Part shown: positions 24,972 through 33,945 of the stretch, in pieces
How positions within the stretch are numbered: the first letter of the stretch is position 1
Layout of the letters: each line of letters opens with the position of its first letter
Assembly (NCBI RefSeq): GCF_030161475.1
Contig: NZ_BSUG01000018.1
Span: 16,665-80,664, forward strand
Direction: 5' to 3'
DNA: 64,000 nt
Source: Tetragenococcus halophilus subsp. flandriensis
GTDB taxonomy: Bacteria; Bacillota; Bacilli; Lactobacillales; Enterococcaceae
Program-made: the position numbers and the translations under genes
The notes under the pieces: generated by a model
Told to the model about the DNA's origin: nothing
Database searches by the model: none
The model's input: the letters and a program-made list of their open reading frames with translations, nothing else

Positions 24972-25121
24972 ATGAGAGAGAATATCGCATTAGAGTGCAA
25001 GGAAACGGGTGAGAGCTTGTATATCACAAGTAAAAATAAACGGAATACTCCGGAGCGTTTGAAACGGAAAAAATATTCGCCCAAGCTACGTCGGCGAGCA
25101 TTATTTGTAGAAACAAAATAA
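24972..25121 (+). CDS. rpmG: 50S ribosomal protein L33, zinc-independent paralogue
   Basis: The 49-residue protein reads [20 protein letters not shown], then [20 protein letters not shown], clearly L33. The zinc-binding CxxC pairs are missing: only one Cys remains (residue 9), with Glu-Thr-Gly and Tyr-Ser-Pro in place of the paired cysteines. Such C-minus L33 paralogues replace the zinc form during zinc starvation and free zinc. The Zur box upstream and the zinc-uptake lipoprotein 19 bases downstream fit that role. Confidence 0.88.
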   Translation: MRENIALECKETGESLYITSKNKRNTPERLKRKKYSPKLRRRALFVETK

Positions 25122-25140
25122 AAAATGAGTGAGGTTTGAA

Positions 25141-26700
25141 ATGAATAAAAAATTAGGTTTGAGTTTTGTTGGACTTATAGCATTAGGAGTGTTAAGTGCT
25201 TGCGGAGGTAATGAACAATCCGCAGCAAACGAGCAAGAGGAACCGCTACAAATTATGACGACATTTTATCCTATGTATGACTTTACTAAAAATATTGTTG
25301 GCGATGAAGGCGACGTTGAATTATTAGTTCCATCAGGCGCTGAACCTCATGATTATGAACCTTCAGCTAAAGATATGGCTAAGATTACAGATTCTGATGC
25401 CTTTGTTTATCATAATGAAAATATGGAAACTTGGGTGCCTGAAGCAAGTGAAGGCTGGCAAGAAGATGAGCCAGCTGTTATTGAAGGAACAGAAGGGATC
25501 GCTTTAATGCCCGGCGACGAGGAAGGTCACGATCATGACCACGATCATGATCATGATCATGGAGAAGAAGGTCATAGTCATGAGTTTGATCCTCATACTT
25601 GGGTTTCGCCTCAAATGGCAGCTAAAGAAGTCAATTCGATTAAAGATCAACTGGTTGAATTGTATCCGGAAAGAGAAGAAGCTTTTGAAAGTAATGCAGA
25701 GGATTATTTATCTCAATTAGAAGATTTAGATCAAGACTATACAGATACATTGGAAGATGCAAAGCAAAAAAGTTTTGTGACGCAACATGCAGCATTTGGT
25801 TATTTAGCTTTAGATTATGATTTGAATCAAGTACCAATTTCTGGTTTATCTCCTGATGAAGAACCTAGCCCCTCTAGACTTGCGAAGTTAAAAGATTATG
25901 TAGCTGATAACGATATCCATTATATTTATTTTGAAGAAAATGCTAATGATAAAATCGCACGTACTTTAGCTGACGAAACTGGTGTAGAATTGGAAGTGTT
26001 AAATCCATTAGAAAGTTTAACAGATGAGCAAATGGATAATGGCGAAGATTATGTCTCTGTGATGGAAGATAATTTAGCGGCACTAGAGAAGACGACAAGT
26101 GTTGCAGGTGAAGAAATCGAACCGGAAGATGAAGAGGGGCAAGAAGAGGAAGATGAACATACAGTCCACAATGGTTATTTCGAAGATGATGAGGTAAAAG
26201 ACCGTAATTTATCCGATTTTTCAGGGGAATGGCAGTCGATTTATCCACTATTAGAAGATGGGACTTTGGATCAAGTTTTTGATTATAAATCGAAATTAAA
26301 TCAAGATCAGTCTGCAGAGGAATATAAAGAGTACTATGAAACAGGATATAAAACCGATGTAGACGATATAAAAATCACTGATAATTCGATGGATTTCATT
26401 GTAGATGGTGAACAACACAAATACGATTATGATTATAAAGGCTATGAAATTCTGGATTATGAGGGAGGTAACCGAGGCGTTCGTTATAATTTCGAAGCGA
26501 AAGATGATAACGCTGGAGAGTTTAAATATGTACAATTTAGTGATCACAGTATTGAGCCTACGGAGTCTTCTCACTTCCATATTTTCTTTGGTGGAGAAAG
26601 CCAAGAAGATTTGTATGAACAATTAGATAACTGGCCAACCTATTATCCAGAAGATATGACAAAAGAAGAAATCGCACAGGATATGGTGGCACATGAGTAA
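25141..26700 (+). CDS. adcA: Zinc ABC transporter substrate-binding lipoprotein with ZinT domain (AdcA-like)
   Basis: The 519-residue lipoprotein has lipobox LSAC, a ZnuA-like cluster A-I domain (residues about 35-310; EPHDYEPSAKD, FDPHTWVSP, TQHAAFGYL) with a His-rich loop GHDHDHDHDHDHGEEGHSHE. A C-terminal ZinT/YodA domain starts near residue 340 (HNGYFEDDEVKDRNLSDFSG, later HFHIFFGG). This two-domain layout is that of streptococcal and enterococcal AdcA, where ZinT helps load zinc. It shares the Zur box with rpmG; the permease genes are not adjacent. Confidence 0.92.
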   Translation: MNKKLGLSFVGLIALGVLSACGGNEQSAANEQEEPLQIMTTFYPMYDFTKNIVGDEGDVELLVPSGAEPHDYEPSAKDMAKITDSDAFVYHNENMETWVPEASEGWQEDEPAVIEGTEGIALMPGDEEGHDHDHDHDHDHGEEGHSHEFDPHTWVSPQMAAKEVNSIKDQLVELYPEREEAFESNAEDYLSQLEDLDQDYTDTLEDAKQKSFVTQHAAFGYLALDYDLNQVPISGLSPDEEPSPSRLAKLKDYVADNDIHYIYFEENANDKIARTLADETGVELEVLNPLESLTDEQMDNGEDYVSVMEDNLAALEKTTSVAGEEIEPEDEEGQEEEDEHTVHNGYFEDDEVKDRNLSDFSGEWQSIYPLLEDGTLDQVFDYKSKLNQDQSAEEYKEYYETGYKTDVDDIKITDNSMDFIVDGEQHKYDYDYKGYEILDYEGGNRGVRYNFEAKDDNAGEFKYVQFSDHSIEPTESSHFHIFFGGESQEDLYEQLDNWPTYYPEDMTKEEIAQDMVAHE

Positions 26701-26726
26701 GTTTTTATAATGAAGTAAATAAAATA

Positions 26727-26776
26727 AAAGTTGTATGAAAATCATTCTAAAAAAGATTTTCATACAACTTTTTTTA
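26727..26776 (+). terminator. Terminator after adcA
   Basis: AAAGTTGTATGAAAATC and GATTTTCATACAACTTT form 17-bp arms followed by T residues. From here to 27021 I see no supported gene. Confidence 0.85.
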
Positions 26777-27021
26777 TAAGTAGCTATTTGAGTTATTTTA
26801 TCAATAAATTTTTAACTAAAAATTCCTTTCATGGGAAGTGGTATTAACTACGTTACTTTATTTACTAAGTTGAATCAAGATATTTATCCTAGCAAAGAGG
26901 GTTTAGAGTATATGGAAAAGTAAAATGAAAAGAAGGCAAAAATACTTTTATTTTTCAACAAACTATAATAGTATAAATTTATAAGAATGATTTGCAAACG
27001 ATTTAGTAAAGGAGGAATGTT

Positions 27022-27669
27022 ATGAAAAAGTTATTAACAACGTCATTGTTAGCGGGGGTGGTTTTGTTGGTAGGCTGTCAGTCAGGAGAAGAAACTGAAG
27101 CTCCTACTGAGGAAAGTACAACAATTTCGACAACTGTATCTGAAACTGAGATAACGGAAAGCACTAGCCAAAGTACAGCAGAAAGTACTTCTTCAGCAAC
27201 TAGTGAGAGTACTACATCAACTTCAGAAGTAGAAGAAAGTCTGTGGGACGATGATAAAGCACAATCTTTGGATACCTTTATGACTGATTGGGGAGAAACG
27301 ATGGACCAAAAGTATGAAGAATACTCTGAAGGAAATAATGTTGATTGGTACGGTACACAGATTCCAGAAGAACTTGTAGGTGATGGCAAAAATTGGAACA
27401 CAATGGTGGAAGAAGAGTCAGCCAATTTTGAATGGTCGGAAGATGGAGAAGCATCAGATGGCAATTACGCCTTAGTTGCGATGTATTCGGATGCCGAATC
27501 GCAAATGTATCCTGACCAGCATCTTTATTTCTTTACTATCTATGAGGGAGAGCCTAAAGTTCTTATCTCGCAACAAACACAGGGAAATGCGGAAAATAAC
27601 TTCTATTTTTCAGAAACAGATAACCAAGAACTACAAGATGGTTTTGCTGATATTGTAAAAAACGACTAA
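27022..27669 (+). CDS. Acidic lipoprotein with Ser/Thr/Glu-rich linker
   Basis: The 215-residue protein has a lipoprotein signal (LLAGVVLLVGCQSG, lipobox LVGC), a Ser/Thr/Glu linker to about residue 72, and a globular acidic domain of about 140 residues with many aromatics (VDWYGTQIPEEL, YPDQHLYFFTIY). GGAGG precedes ATG. The C-terminal domain suggests a DUF4767-like extracellular domain, but I cannot confirm that. It is flanked by terminators on both sides, so it is monocistronic. Confidence 0.75.
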   Translation: MKKLLTTSLLAGVVLLVGCQSGEETEAPTEESTTISTTVSETEITESTSQSTAESTSSATSESTTSTSEVEESLWDDDKAQSLDTFMTDWGETMDQKYEEYSEGNNVDWYGTQIPEELVGDGKNWNTMVEEESANFEWSEDGEASDGNYALVAMYSDAESQMYPDQHLYFFTIYEGEPKVLISQQTQGNAENNFYFSETDNQELQDGFADIVKND

Positions 27670-27684
27670 ATAGTTTCATTTTAA

Positions 27685-27728
27685 AATAATACGGAAAAGC
27701 GTAAAAACTTCGCTTTTTCGTATTATTT
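27685..27728 (+). terminator. Terminator after the 27022 lipoprotein
   Basis: AATAATACG...CGTATTATT outer arms with inner AAAAGCG/CGCTTTT. A T-rich stem end lies 16 bases after the stop codon. Confidence 0.75.
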
Positions 27729-27763
27729 GATATGAGACACTATAAAAGTGAAAGGAGAAGCCT

Positions 27764-28192
27764 ATGATTAGAGAAATGGAACTAAAAGACGCTAAAGCAA
27801 TTCATGAAATTAACAAAGAAAGTTTAGAATATAAGTTTCCTGAAAATAAAACAGCAGAAAAATTAAAAATAATTAGTAAACTGCCTAATAATCAGATTTT
27901 TGTTTACGAGGTAAAGGGTAAAGTTGTAGGTTATATCCATCTTGCTGATTACGAAAACACTTATCATGACAGTTTGAAAAATATTCTCACACTAGCTGTT
28001 AAACCTGACTATCAAGGACAAGGAATTGCTAGCCAGTTATTAGAAAAAGGACAGCAATGGGCTGAAGAACAAGGAAGTCACGGAATTCGATTAGTTACGG
28101 GCTTTGAAAGGCAGAATGCACGAGTTTTTTATGAAAAGCATAGTTTTAGTAAAAGAAAAGACCAAAGAAACTATATTAAGTGGTGGGTTTAG
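27764..28192 (+). CDS. GNAT-family N-acetyltransferase
   Basis: The 142-residue protein starts MIREMELKDAKAIHEINKES. It has the acetyl-CoA motif KPDYQGQGIASQLLEKGQQW and the closing GFERQNARVFYEKHSF unit typical of GNAT enzymes. AAAGGAG precedes ATG. The acceptor is unknown; RimI-like or small-molecule acetyltransferases share this pattern. Confidence 0.85.
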   Translation: MIREMELKDAKAIHEINKESLEYKFPENKTAEKLKIISKLPNNQIFVYEVKGKVVGYIHLADYENTYHDSLKNILTLAVKPDYQGQGIASQLLEKGQQWAEEQGSHGIRLVTGFERQNARVFYEKHSFSKRKDQRNYIKWWV

Positions 28193-28335
28193 ATATTTTT
28201 CGTTATTTTATAACTTTATTATTTTTAAAAGAAATGGCACTGGTGTAATTGTTATACTACTTTAACATCTAAAATGTAGTTTAATAATTACATTGTAAGA
28301 GGTATTTTATTATTTAAAAACAAGGAGGCGAAGTG

Positions 28336-29409
28336 ATGCAAAAACCAAAAGGACTAAAAAAAGGAGATAAAGTAGCTATTGTGAGTTTATCAAGTGGGAT
28401 TTTAGGTGAGCCTTTTGCTGCTCATCAACTAAAGTTAGGAAAACAAAGGTTAAAATCATTCGGTTTGGAACCTGTGACAATGCCTAATTCATTGAAAGGG
28501 TTGGACTATTTAAAACAACATCCCGAAGCGCGAGCACAAGATTTAAAGGATGCTTTTGCAGATGATACGATTGCGGGGATTTTTTGTGCTATTGGTGGAG
28601 AGGATACTTATCGATTGCTTCCATATTTAATGGAAGATGAAGCGTTTATGCAAGATGTACAAAATAAACCTAAAATCTTCTCGGGTTTTTCAGATACTAC
28701 TGTAAATCATTTAATGTTTTATCATCTCGGAATGGAAACTTTCTACGGCTTAAATATTTTAAACGATCTAGCGGAACTAGAAGATGAGATGTTGCCTTAT
28801 ACCAAAGAAACTTTCCTTCATTATTTTGCAGAAAATGAATTGAAAAAAGTTCCGGCAACGCAATGGTGGTATGAGGAACGACAAGATTTTTCAGCAGAGG
28901 CTGTTGGAACTAAAAGAGTACGTCATGCGGAAAAACGTGGCTTTGAACTTTTACAAGGTACCAGAAACGTTTCAGGTCCACTGTTGGGCGGTTGTTTAGA
29001 AAGTTTGTATGAGTGTTTAGCGGGCGAACGGCATCGCGACCAAAATGAGATAATCCAACAGTATCATATTTTTCCAACATTAGAGGAATGGAAAGGGAAA
29101 ATTATGTTTTTAGAGACCAGCGAGGAAAAAGCTTCACCTGAAAAATTAAGAGAAATGCTTAGTGTATTTAAAAAGAAGGGCATTTTTTCAGTGATTAATG
29201 GTTTAATTATTGGAAAACCGCAGAATGAAGCCTACTATGAAGAGTACAAAAAGGTTTATAAAGAAGTAATAGATGATGATAGGCTTCCTATCTTATATAA
29301 TTTACCTTTTGGTCATGGCTTTCCTCGAACATTGTTACCTTATGGGGTGGAGGCAACCATTGATATAGACGTGAAAACAATCATTTTTGACGAATCATAT
29401 TTTAGTTAA
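28336..29409 (+). CDS. S66-family LD-carboxypeptidase / MccF-like peptidase
   Basis: The 357-residue protein has the S66 layout: PKGLKKGDKVAIVSLSSG start, the nucleophile region FCAIGGEDTYRLLPYL near residue 90, then GPLLGGCLESL and the C-terminal GHGFPRTLLPYG with the catalytic His. In the canonical LdcA/MccF motif a Ser is the nucleophile; here the equivalent position reads Thr (GGEDTYR), a variant I believe recurs in related Firmicute proteins. The likely role is cleavage of LD bonds in murein peptides or detoxification of peptide-nucleotide antibiotics. ATG 28336 follows GGAGG by seven bases. Confidence 0.85.
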   Translation: MQKPKGLKKGDKVAIVSLSSGILGEPFAAHQLKLGKQRLKSFGLEPVTMPNSLKGLDYLKQHPEARAQDLKDAFADDTIAGIFCAIGGEDTYRLLPYLMEDEAFMQDVQNKPKIFSGFSDTTVNHLMFYHLGMETFYGLNILNDLAELEDEMLPYTKETFLHYFAENELKKVPATQWWYEERQDFSAEAVGTKRVRHAEKRGFELLQGTRNVSGPLLGGCLESLYECLAGERHRDQNEIIQQYHIFPTLEEWKGKIMFLETSEEKASPEKLREMLSVFKKKGIFSVINGLIIGKPQNEAYYEEYKKVYKEVIDDDRLPILYNLPFGHGFPRTLLPYGVEATIDIDVKTIIFDESYFS

Positions 29410-29423
29410 ATGGAGTGACCCAG

Positions 29424-30014
29424 TTGAATTTAGAAGAACAAAGACAATTTATTTTGACAGGTAAAATGTATAATGATTTAACACCTGAATTAGTACAAGC
29501 AAGAGAAGATGCTGTGTTATTAACCAATCAGTATAATGTGGCATTTGGACAATCTTCTTATATAAGAGAAGAAATATTGCAAAAATTATTGTATTCTATA
29601 GGAGACAATGTAGGTTTTGAGCCTACATTTAGATGCGAATTCGGTTTTAATATTTCTATTGGCGATAATTTCTATGCAAATTTTGATTGTATGATGTTAG
29701 ACGGTGGAGGTATTGAAATTGGCGACAATGTTTTATTTGGTCCCAAAGTTGGCATTTATACATCTAACCATGCAATTGATGCTTCTGAAAGAATTGCTGG
29801 CGGTTGTTATGCTAAAAAAGTAACGATTGGCAACAACGTCTGGGTAGGTGCAGGTGTTCATATTAATCAAGGAGTAAGGATTGGTGAAAATTCAGTTATC
29901 GGTTCAGGAAGTGTTATTACCCATGATGTACCCGCCAACGTTATCGCAGCGGGTACACCTTGCAAAGTTATTCGAAAAATAACAGAAGAAGATAAAACAG
30001 GATTTGTGGGCTAA
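29424..30014 (+). CDS. Left-handed beta-helix sugar O-acetyltransferase (Maa/LacA-like)
   Basis: The 196-residue protein has the maltose acetyltransferase N-terminus (TGKMYNDLTPELVQAREDAV) followed by hexapeptide repeats (ISIGDNFYAN, IEIGDNVLFG, VTIGNNVWVG, VRIGENSVIG) and the PANVIAAGTPCKVIR ending. SNHAIDA contains the catalytic His. TTG 29424 lies eight bases after GGAG and is preferred to GTG 29415, which overlaps that site. It acetylates hexose or galactoside hydroxyls with acetyl-CoA. Confidence 0.88.
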   Translation: MNLEEQRQFILTGKMYNDLTPELVQAREDAVLLTNQYNVAFGQSSYIREEILQKLLYSIGDNVGFEPTFRCEFGFNISIGDNFYANFDCMMLDGGGIEIGDNVLFGPKVGIYTSNHAIDASERIAGGCYAKKVTIGNNVWVGAGVHINQGVRIGENSVIGSGSVITHDVPANVIAAGTPCKVIRKITEEDKTGFVG

Positions 30015-30098
30015 GGTGTAAAAGCTAGTTTTTCTTTTTATTTCTGTAGCCAATAAAAAGTATTTGAACAAAATATTAAAAGTGAACAGGAGTATCAA

Positions 30099-30299
30099 GT
30101 GGATACAAAAGATATTAAAGACTCATATCGCACCGATTATAATCCTAAACTTCAACTTTTCTAGTTTGAAGATGATGAAGAAGGGAATATCGTCACTTTT
30201 AAGCAGGAAATCGCTCGATTCGTTTTATATACCAAAATTCCATATCGCAAGGAAGTGGTTTTTAATAGCAATTATCTTGCCAATTTTTGCTATAATTAA
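30099..30299 (+). pseudogene. Short gene interrupted by an in-frame amber codon
   Basis: CAGGAG six bases before GTG 30099 opens a 66-codon frame. It reads DTKDIKDSYRTDYNPKLQLF, then TAG at 30162, then FEDDEEGNIVTFKQEIARFV and more, ending at TAA 30297. The acidic, ordinary-looking composition on both sides of the TAG suggests a once continuous protein. I do not recognise the family, and the 3' part seems truncated too. Confidence 0.4.
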
Positions 30300-30495
30300 G
30301 TATATCTGCTTTTTATACTACAAAGAAAGCAAAAGAAGTAACAGTTATTCTCTAATTTATGGAAAAAAGCTGTTAATTCTGCAAGTTTTGTTGAGAAAAT
30401 CATATTTCTCTGCTATAAAATAAAATATAAGTAGTTGTGGTACCCGATTTACTTTTTTAAATGAATAAGATAACGTTATCAATATATACAAAATG

Positions 30496-30614
30496 AATCG
30501 TTCTTCAGGGCAGGGTGCAATTCCCGACCGGCGGTAAAGTCCGCGAGCCTTACGAGGTTGATCCAGTGAAACTCTGGAGCCGACAGTATAGTCTGGATGG
30601 AAGAAGAATGGATC
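30496..30614 (+). promoter_or_regulatory. FMN riboswitch (RFN element)
   Basis: The conserved RFN blocks are all present: TTCAGGGCAGGGTG, AATTCCCGACCGGCGGTA, GAGCCGACAGTATAGTCTGG and the closing GGATGGAAGAAG. A terminator stem follows before ribU. Binding of FMN would favour the terminator and shut off riboflavin uptake. Sequence between 30300 and 30495 shows no gene. Confidence 0.95.
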
Positions 30615-30675
30615 AATGAAAGAAAGATTGAGTTTAATTTTTTGGAGTACTCAATTTTTATAGTTGATTTTTCCT

Positions 30676-30706
30676 AGCCCTGCTTGAATGTGCAGGGCTT
30701 TTTTTC
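30676..30706 (+). terminator. Riboswitch-controlled terminator
   Basis: AGCCCTGC and GCAGGGCT arms followed by TTTTTTT, 70 bases before the ribU start. It is the expression platform of the FMN aptamer. Confidence 0.88.
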
Positions 30707-30778
30707 GTGTCAAAAAGCAAAATATATCGGTATTTATCAGTTATTCAAATAAGAAAAAAATAAAGGGAGTTTATTATT

Positions 30779-31447
30779 ATGCAAGAGAGTAGACAAAACA
30801 CCAAGTATATTCGTTATATTACATTTATGGCAGCTTTTAGCGCGTTGGCTTATATTTCAGTGATATTTTTAAAAATTCCTATGATTGCTTTTTTAAAATA
30901 TGAACCTAAAGATGTATTCGTTATTTTAGGTGGGTTAATATTTGGCCCGTTATTCACTGTTTTTTTATCAATTATTGTACCGTTCCTTGAATTGATTACC
31001 GTGAGCTCGACTGGAATTATTGGCTTTATTATGAATGCTATTTCAACTTTTTTCTATGTTTTACCACCTGTTTTATTTTACGCTAAGCGTCGAAGTACAA
31101 AATCTTTACTGTATGGCTTAATCATTGGAACGATTGGCTTAACCATTGTGATGATTATGTGGAATTACTTTTTAGCACCGATTTTCTTTGGTTACACGCG
31201 TGAAGCAGCTGTCCAAATTTTAGTGCCCGTAATCTTGCAATTTAATTTGATTAAAGGTGGAATTAACGCAGTCTTAATCCTATTGTTATACAAACCTGTG
31301 ACAAACGTTTTGGTAAAAAGCAATATTTTGAAGAAAATTGACTTTGAAGGTTTTAAAAACGAAAGAAAAATTATTACAAGTATTGTAACAGCTATGCTTA
31401 TTTTGACTGTTATTTTTGTGATTTTAAGTTATTTTAATATCGTTTAG
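30779..31447 (+). CDS. ribU: Riboflavin ECF transporter S component RibU
   Basis: The 222-residue protein has six membrane segments and the RibU signature FLKIPMIAFLKYEPKDVFVI near residue 40. The family binds riboflavin in the membrane and docks with an ECF energy module. It stands directly behind an FMN riboswitch. Unusually for Lactobacillales, where RibU normally shares the housekeeping ECF module, it is followed by two ECF ATPases and an EcfT. AAAGGGAG precedes ATG. Confidence 0.93.
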   Translation: MQESRQNTKYIRYITFMAAFSALAYISVIFLKIPMIAFLKYEPKDVFVILGGLIFGPLFTVFLSIIVPFLELITVSSTGIIGFIMNAISTFFYVLPPVLFYAKRRSTKSLLYGLIIGTIGLTIVMIMWNYFLAPIFFGYTREAAVQILVPVILQFNLIKGGINAVLILLLYKPVTNVLVKSNILKKIDFEGFKNERKIITSIVTAMLILTVIFVILSYFNIV

Positions 31448-31467
31448 TCATGTATAGGAGCTAGCAG

Positions 31468-32346
31468 ATGAAAGAAATTGTATTTGAAGTAAGAAATCTT
31501 GTTTATACGGTTGAAAGTATTTTAAGTATTGAAATGGATACCATCGAACATACGCTTTTAGAAGAAATTAATTTCCAGTTATATAAAAATGAAATTGTCG
31601 GTATTGTAGGGGAAAATGGTGCAGGTAAAAGTACATTATGTAAGTTACTTGCCGGCATTGATGTACCGACAAAAGGAGAAATTTTACTAGAAAGTCAAAA
31701 CATTCTGGAATATTCCCCGCAATGGAAAATCCATCGCGATATTGCCATGGTCTTTCAAAATATCGATGAGCAGTTTATCGGTACAAGTTGTAGGGAAGAT
31801 GCGTTTTTGTATCTGGCAAACTTTGGTTTTTCAGAGGAGGAAATTGAGCTGCGTTTATCTGATATCGCAAAAGAACTACAGGTTGACGCTTTGTTAGATT
31901 CACCACTTTCGGAATTATCCGGTGGGCAAAAACAGTTGCTCGCTATTGTTGAAGTACTTGCTTTAAAGCCTAAAGTTTTGATTTTAGATGAACCTACCGC
32001 TCAACTTGATGAAATCAATGAAGCTATTGTATTGAAACAGTTAGAAAAAATTGTAGCTAAAAAACAAGTATCTATTATTTTGGTATCGCATAAAATGAGT
32101 GAATTAAAACACAGCGACCGTATTTTGGGTTTGGCAGATAAAACGATCGAACATGATCTTAGCACCGATCGTTTTTTAACAGCACATGAACTGTTAGATA
32201 ATTATCATTTAAACATTTCTCCGATACTGGAAATCACGCACTATTTGCAAAAAAATAATGTGCCATTGCCCTCACTAACAGATTTATCAGTACCGACTTT
32301 TATGCATAATATTCAGTCGATTTTTAAGGAGGACCAAAAGGAATGA
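31468..32346 (+). CDS. ECF transporter ATPase A
   Basis: The 292-residue ATPase has Walker A GENGAGKST (about residue 53), Q-loop MVFQNIDEQF with the NxDxQ-like ECF signature, LSGGQ and Walker B VLILDEPTAQLD. The C-terminal tail of about 60 residues is helical as in EcfA proteins. GGAGC precedes ATG, 20 bases after ribU. It overlaps the second ATPase gene by 4 bases, so expression is coupled. Confidence 0.88.
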   Translation: MKEIVFEVRNLVYTVESILSIEMDTIEHTLLEEINFQLYKNEIVGIVGENGAGKSTLCKLLAGIDVPTKGEILLESQNILEYSPQWKIHRDIAMVFQNIDEQFIGTSCREDAFLYLANFGFSEEEIELRLSDIAKELQVDALLDSPLSELSGGQKQLLAIVEVLALKPKVLILDEPTAQLDEINEAIVLKQLEKIVAKKQVSIILVSHKMSELKHSDRILGLADKTIEHDLSTDRFLTAHELLDNYHLNISPILEITHYLQKNNVPLPSLTDLSVPTFMHNIQSIFKEDQKE

Positions 32347-33176
32347 TTTTTCTTAAACACTTGTTTTATGAAGTTGAAAACTCATCGACCCAGCAGACAG
32401 AGCGCATCTTAGAAGATATAAATCTGGAATTTTCAAAAGGGCAGGTTTATGCGATTGTCGGTGCAAATGGTGCTGGAAAATCAACTTTATTAGATATTAT
32501 AAGCGGTACGAAGAACCCTACAGCAGGTTATCTTACAAATAATGCGCAAGACGTTCATCAAAATAGACGGTCATTTTTGCGATATCTTGAAAAGGTCAGC
32601 TACTGTATACAGAATGCTGAATCTGCATTTTTTCATAAAACGGTAAAAGAAGAGTTACTGTTTTCTTCGCAGAATCAAGAATTACTAGACCAGCTTGTAA
32701 GAGACTATGATTTGCAAGAAGCGCTTGAACTATCACCATTTCAACTATCCGGCGGACAAAAAAAGCGTTTGTTATTTGTATTGAATTTGTTAAATGAACC
32801 ATCGATTTTACTGACTGATGAACTAACAGCTGGCTTAGATCAGGAAGGAAAAAGTGCGATGATGGGAGAAATCATTTCTCATAAAGACAAAAGAATAACG
32901 ATTATGGTTACACATAATCTAGAAGACGCCTTATATTATGCGGATAATCTTATCGTTCTTTCTGATAGCAGGGTCACTTTCGCAGGAAAAACAAATGAGG
33001 TCATCGAAGATAGCTCTTTGTTGACTTCTGCCGGCTTTCAAATGCCAGAAACTTTTTTGCTTTGCCAGCAGCTTATTCAAAGTGGCATCTTTAACAAAGG
33101 AGACTATTACTTAAATAGTAAAGAAATTGCTAAGCAGTTATTACTTCAGTTTAAAGGAGAAAAGTCAGATGAATAA
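32343..33176 (+). CDS. ECF transporter ATPase A'
   Basis: The 277-residue ATPase has Walker A GANGAGKST, Q-loop YCIQNAESAFF, signature LSGGQKKR and Walker B ILLTDELTAGLD. The usual DEPT is DELT, which keeps the catalytic Glu. It pairs with the 31468 product as the two different motor subunits of an ECF module. It overlaps the EcfT gene start by 8 bases. Confidence 0.87.
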   Translation: MIFLKHLFYEVENSSTQQTERILEDINLEFSKGQVYAIVGANGAGKSTLLDIISGTKNPTAGYLTNNAQDVHQNRRSFLRYLEKVSYCIQNAESAFFHKTVKEELLFSSQNQELLDQLVRDYDLQEALELSPFQLSGGQKKRLLFVLNLLNEPSILLTDELTAGLDQEGKSAMMGEIISHKDKRITIMVTHNLEDALYYADNLIVLSDSRVTFAGKTNEVIEDSSLLTSAGFQMPETFLLCQQLIQSGIFNKGDYYLNSKEIAKQLLLQFKGEKSDE

Positions 33177-33918
33177 AAGAATGCTTTCTTCTTTAGATGG
33201 ACGGACAAAGTTTATCGCATGGTTGGCTTTAACGATTGTGATGTTTATTTTCGATAATTATTTACAATATATTTCTTTAATTTTGATACTAGCACTTATT
33301 TTTTACGGTTTTTATGATGTTACTGAAAGAAAAACGATATATAAATCCTGGAAATTTTTATTTTTAGTCCCTACGATTAATTTAATCGCTAATTTGTTAT
33401 TTGAAAACGGAAAAGTTTTGTATGCTTTTTCAGTTTTTACTTTTACAGATACTGATATCCAAATTTTTATGCGGATATTTTTACTTTTATTTTTTTCCAG
33501 GTGTGTATTACTTAAAACCGATGCGAAGGAGTTAGGTATTGCTATTGGAAAAATCGTTCATTCTCTTTCTTTTCATAGGATTAACAGTACAGCGATTCCG
33601 TTATTGATTATTGTTATTTTATCTTTTATTGAAAAATTTAGGCAGCTTATGCAAGAGATCAATAAAGCCTATTTGTTGCGTACGAACGGTATAAGTCAGA
33701 AGGGGATCGTACAAAAGGTTCGTTCCCGAGCCATGTTATTATCTCCCTTATTGATGATTTCGATGAAAAAAACAGAGCAAGTTTCGACAGCTTTGTTGGC
33801 AAAAGGTTATCACAGAGGGAGTCAGGTCGTGGATTATTCGAAAATTAAGTATAGTAAAAATGATTATATTGCTTATGGCATTTTAACGTTATTTATTTTT
33901 TTAGTGATGCGAATTTAG
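33169..33918 (+). CDS. ECF transporter transmembrane component EcfT
   Basis: The 249-residue protein has several membrane segments and a cytoplasmic helical part carrying QEINKAYLLRTNG and STALLAKGYHRGS. The latter matches the ARG/AKG-type coupling motif by which EcfT contacts the ATPases. ATG 33169 follows AAAGGAG inside the end of the ATPase gene. Together with RibU and both ATPases it makes a self-contained riboflavin importer. Confidence 0.87.
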   Translation: MNKRMLSSLDGRTKFIAWLALTIVMFIFDNYLQYISLILILALIFYGFYDVTERKTIYKSWKFLFLVPTINLIANLLFENGKVLYAFSVFTFTDTDIQIFMRIFLLLFFSRCVLLKTDAKELGIAIGKIVHSLSFHRINSTAIPLLIIVILSFIEKFRQLMQEINKAYLLRTNGISQKGIVQKVRSRAMLLSPLLMISMKKTEQVSTALLAKGYHRGSQVVDYSKIKYSKNDYIAYGILTLFIFLVMRI

Positions 33919-33945
33919 TTTATTTTGTTTGAAAGGGGAGTAGTT

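Noticed and set aside
26831..26923. 30-codon frame after the adcA terminator
   Set aside because: It lacks a ribosome site and any family resemblance; it may be a scrap, but I cannot support it as a gene.
30064..30423. 119-codon plus-strand frame rich in Ile, Lys and Leu
   Set aside because: It overlaps, in another frame, the better supported GTG-started gene at 30099 and has low-complexity, AT-driven composition without a recognisable domain.
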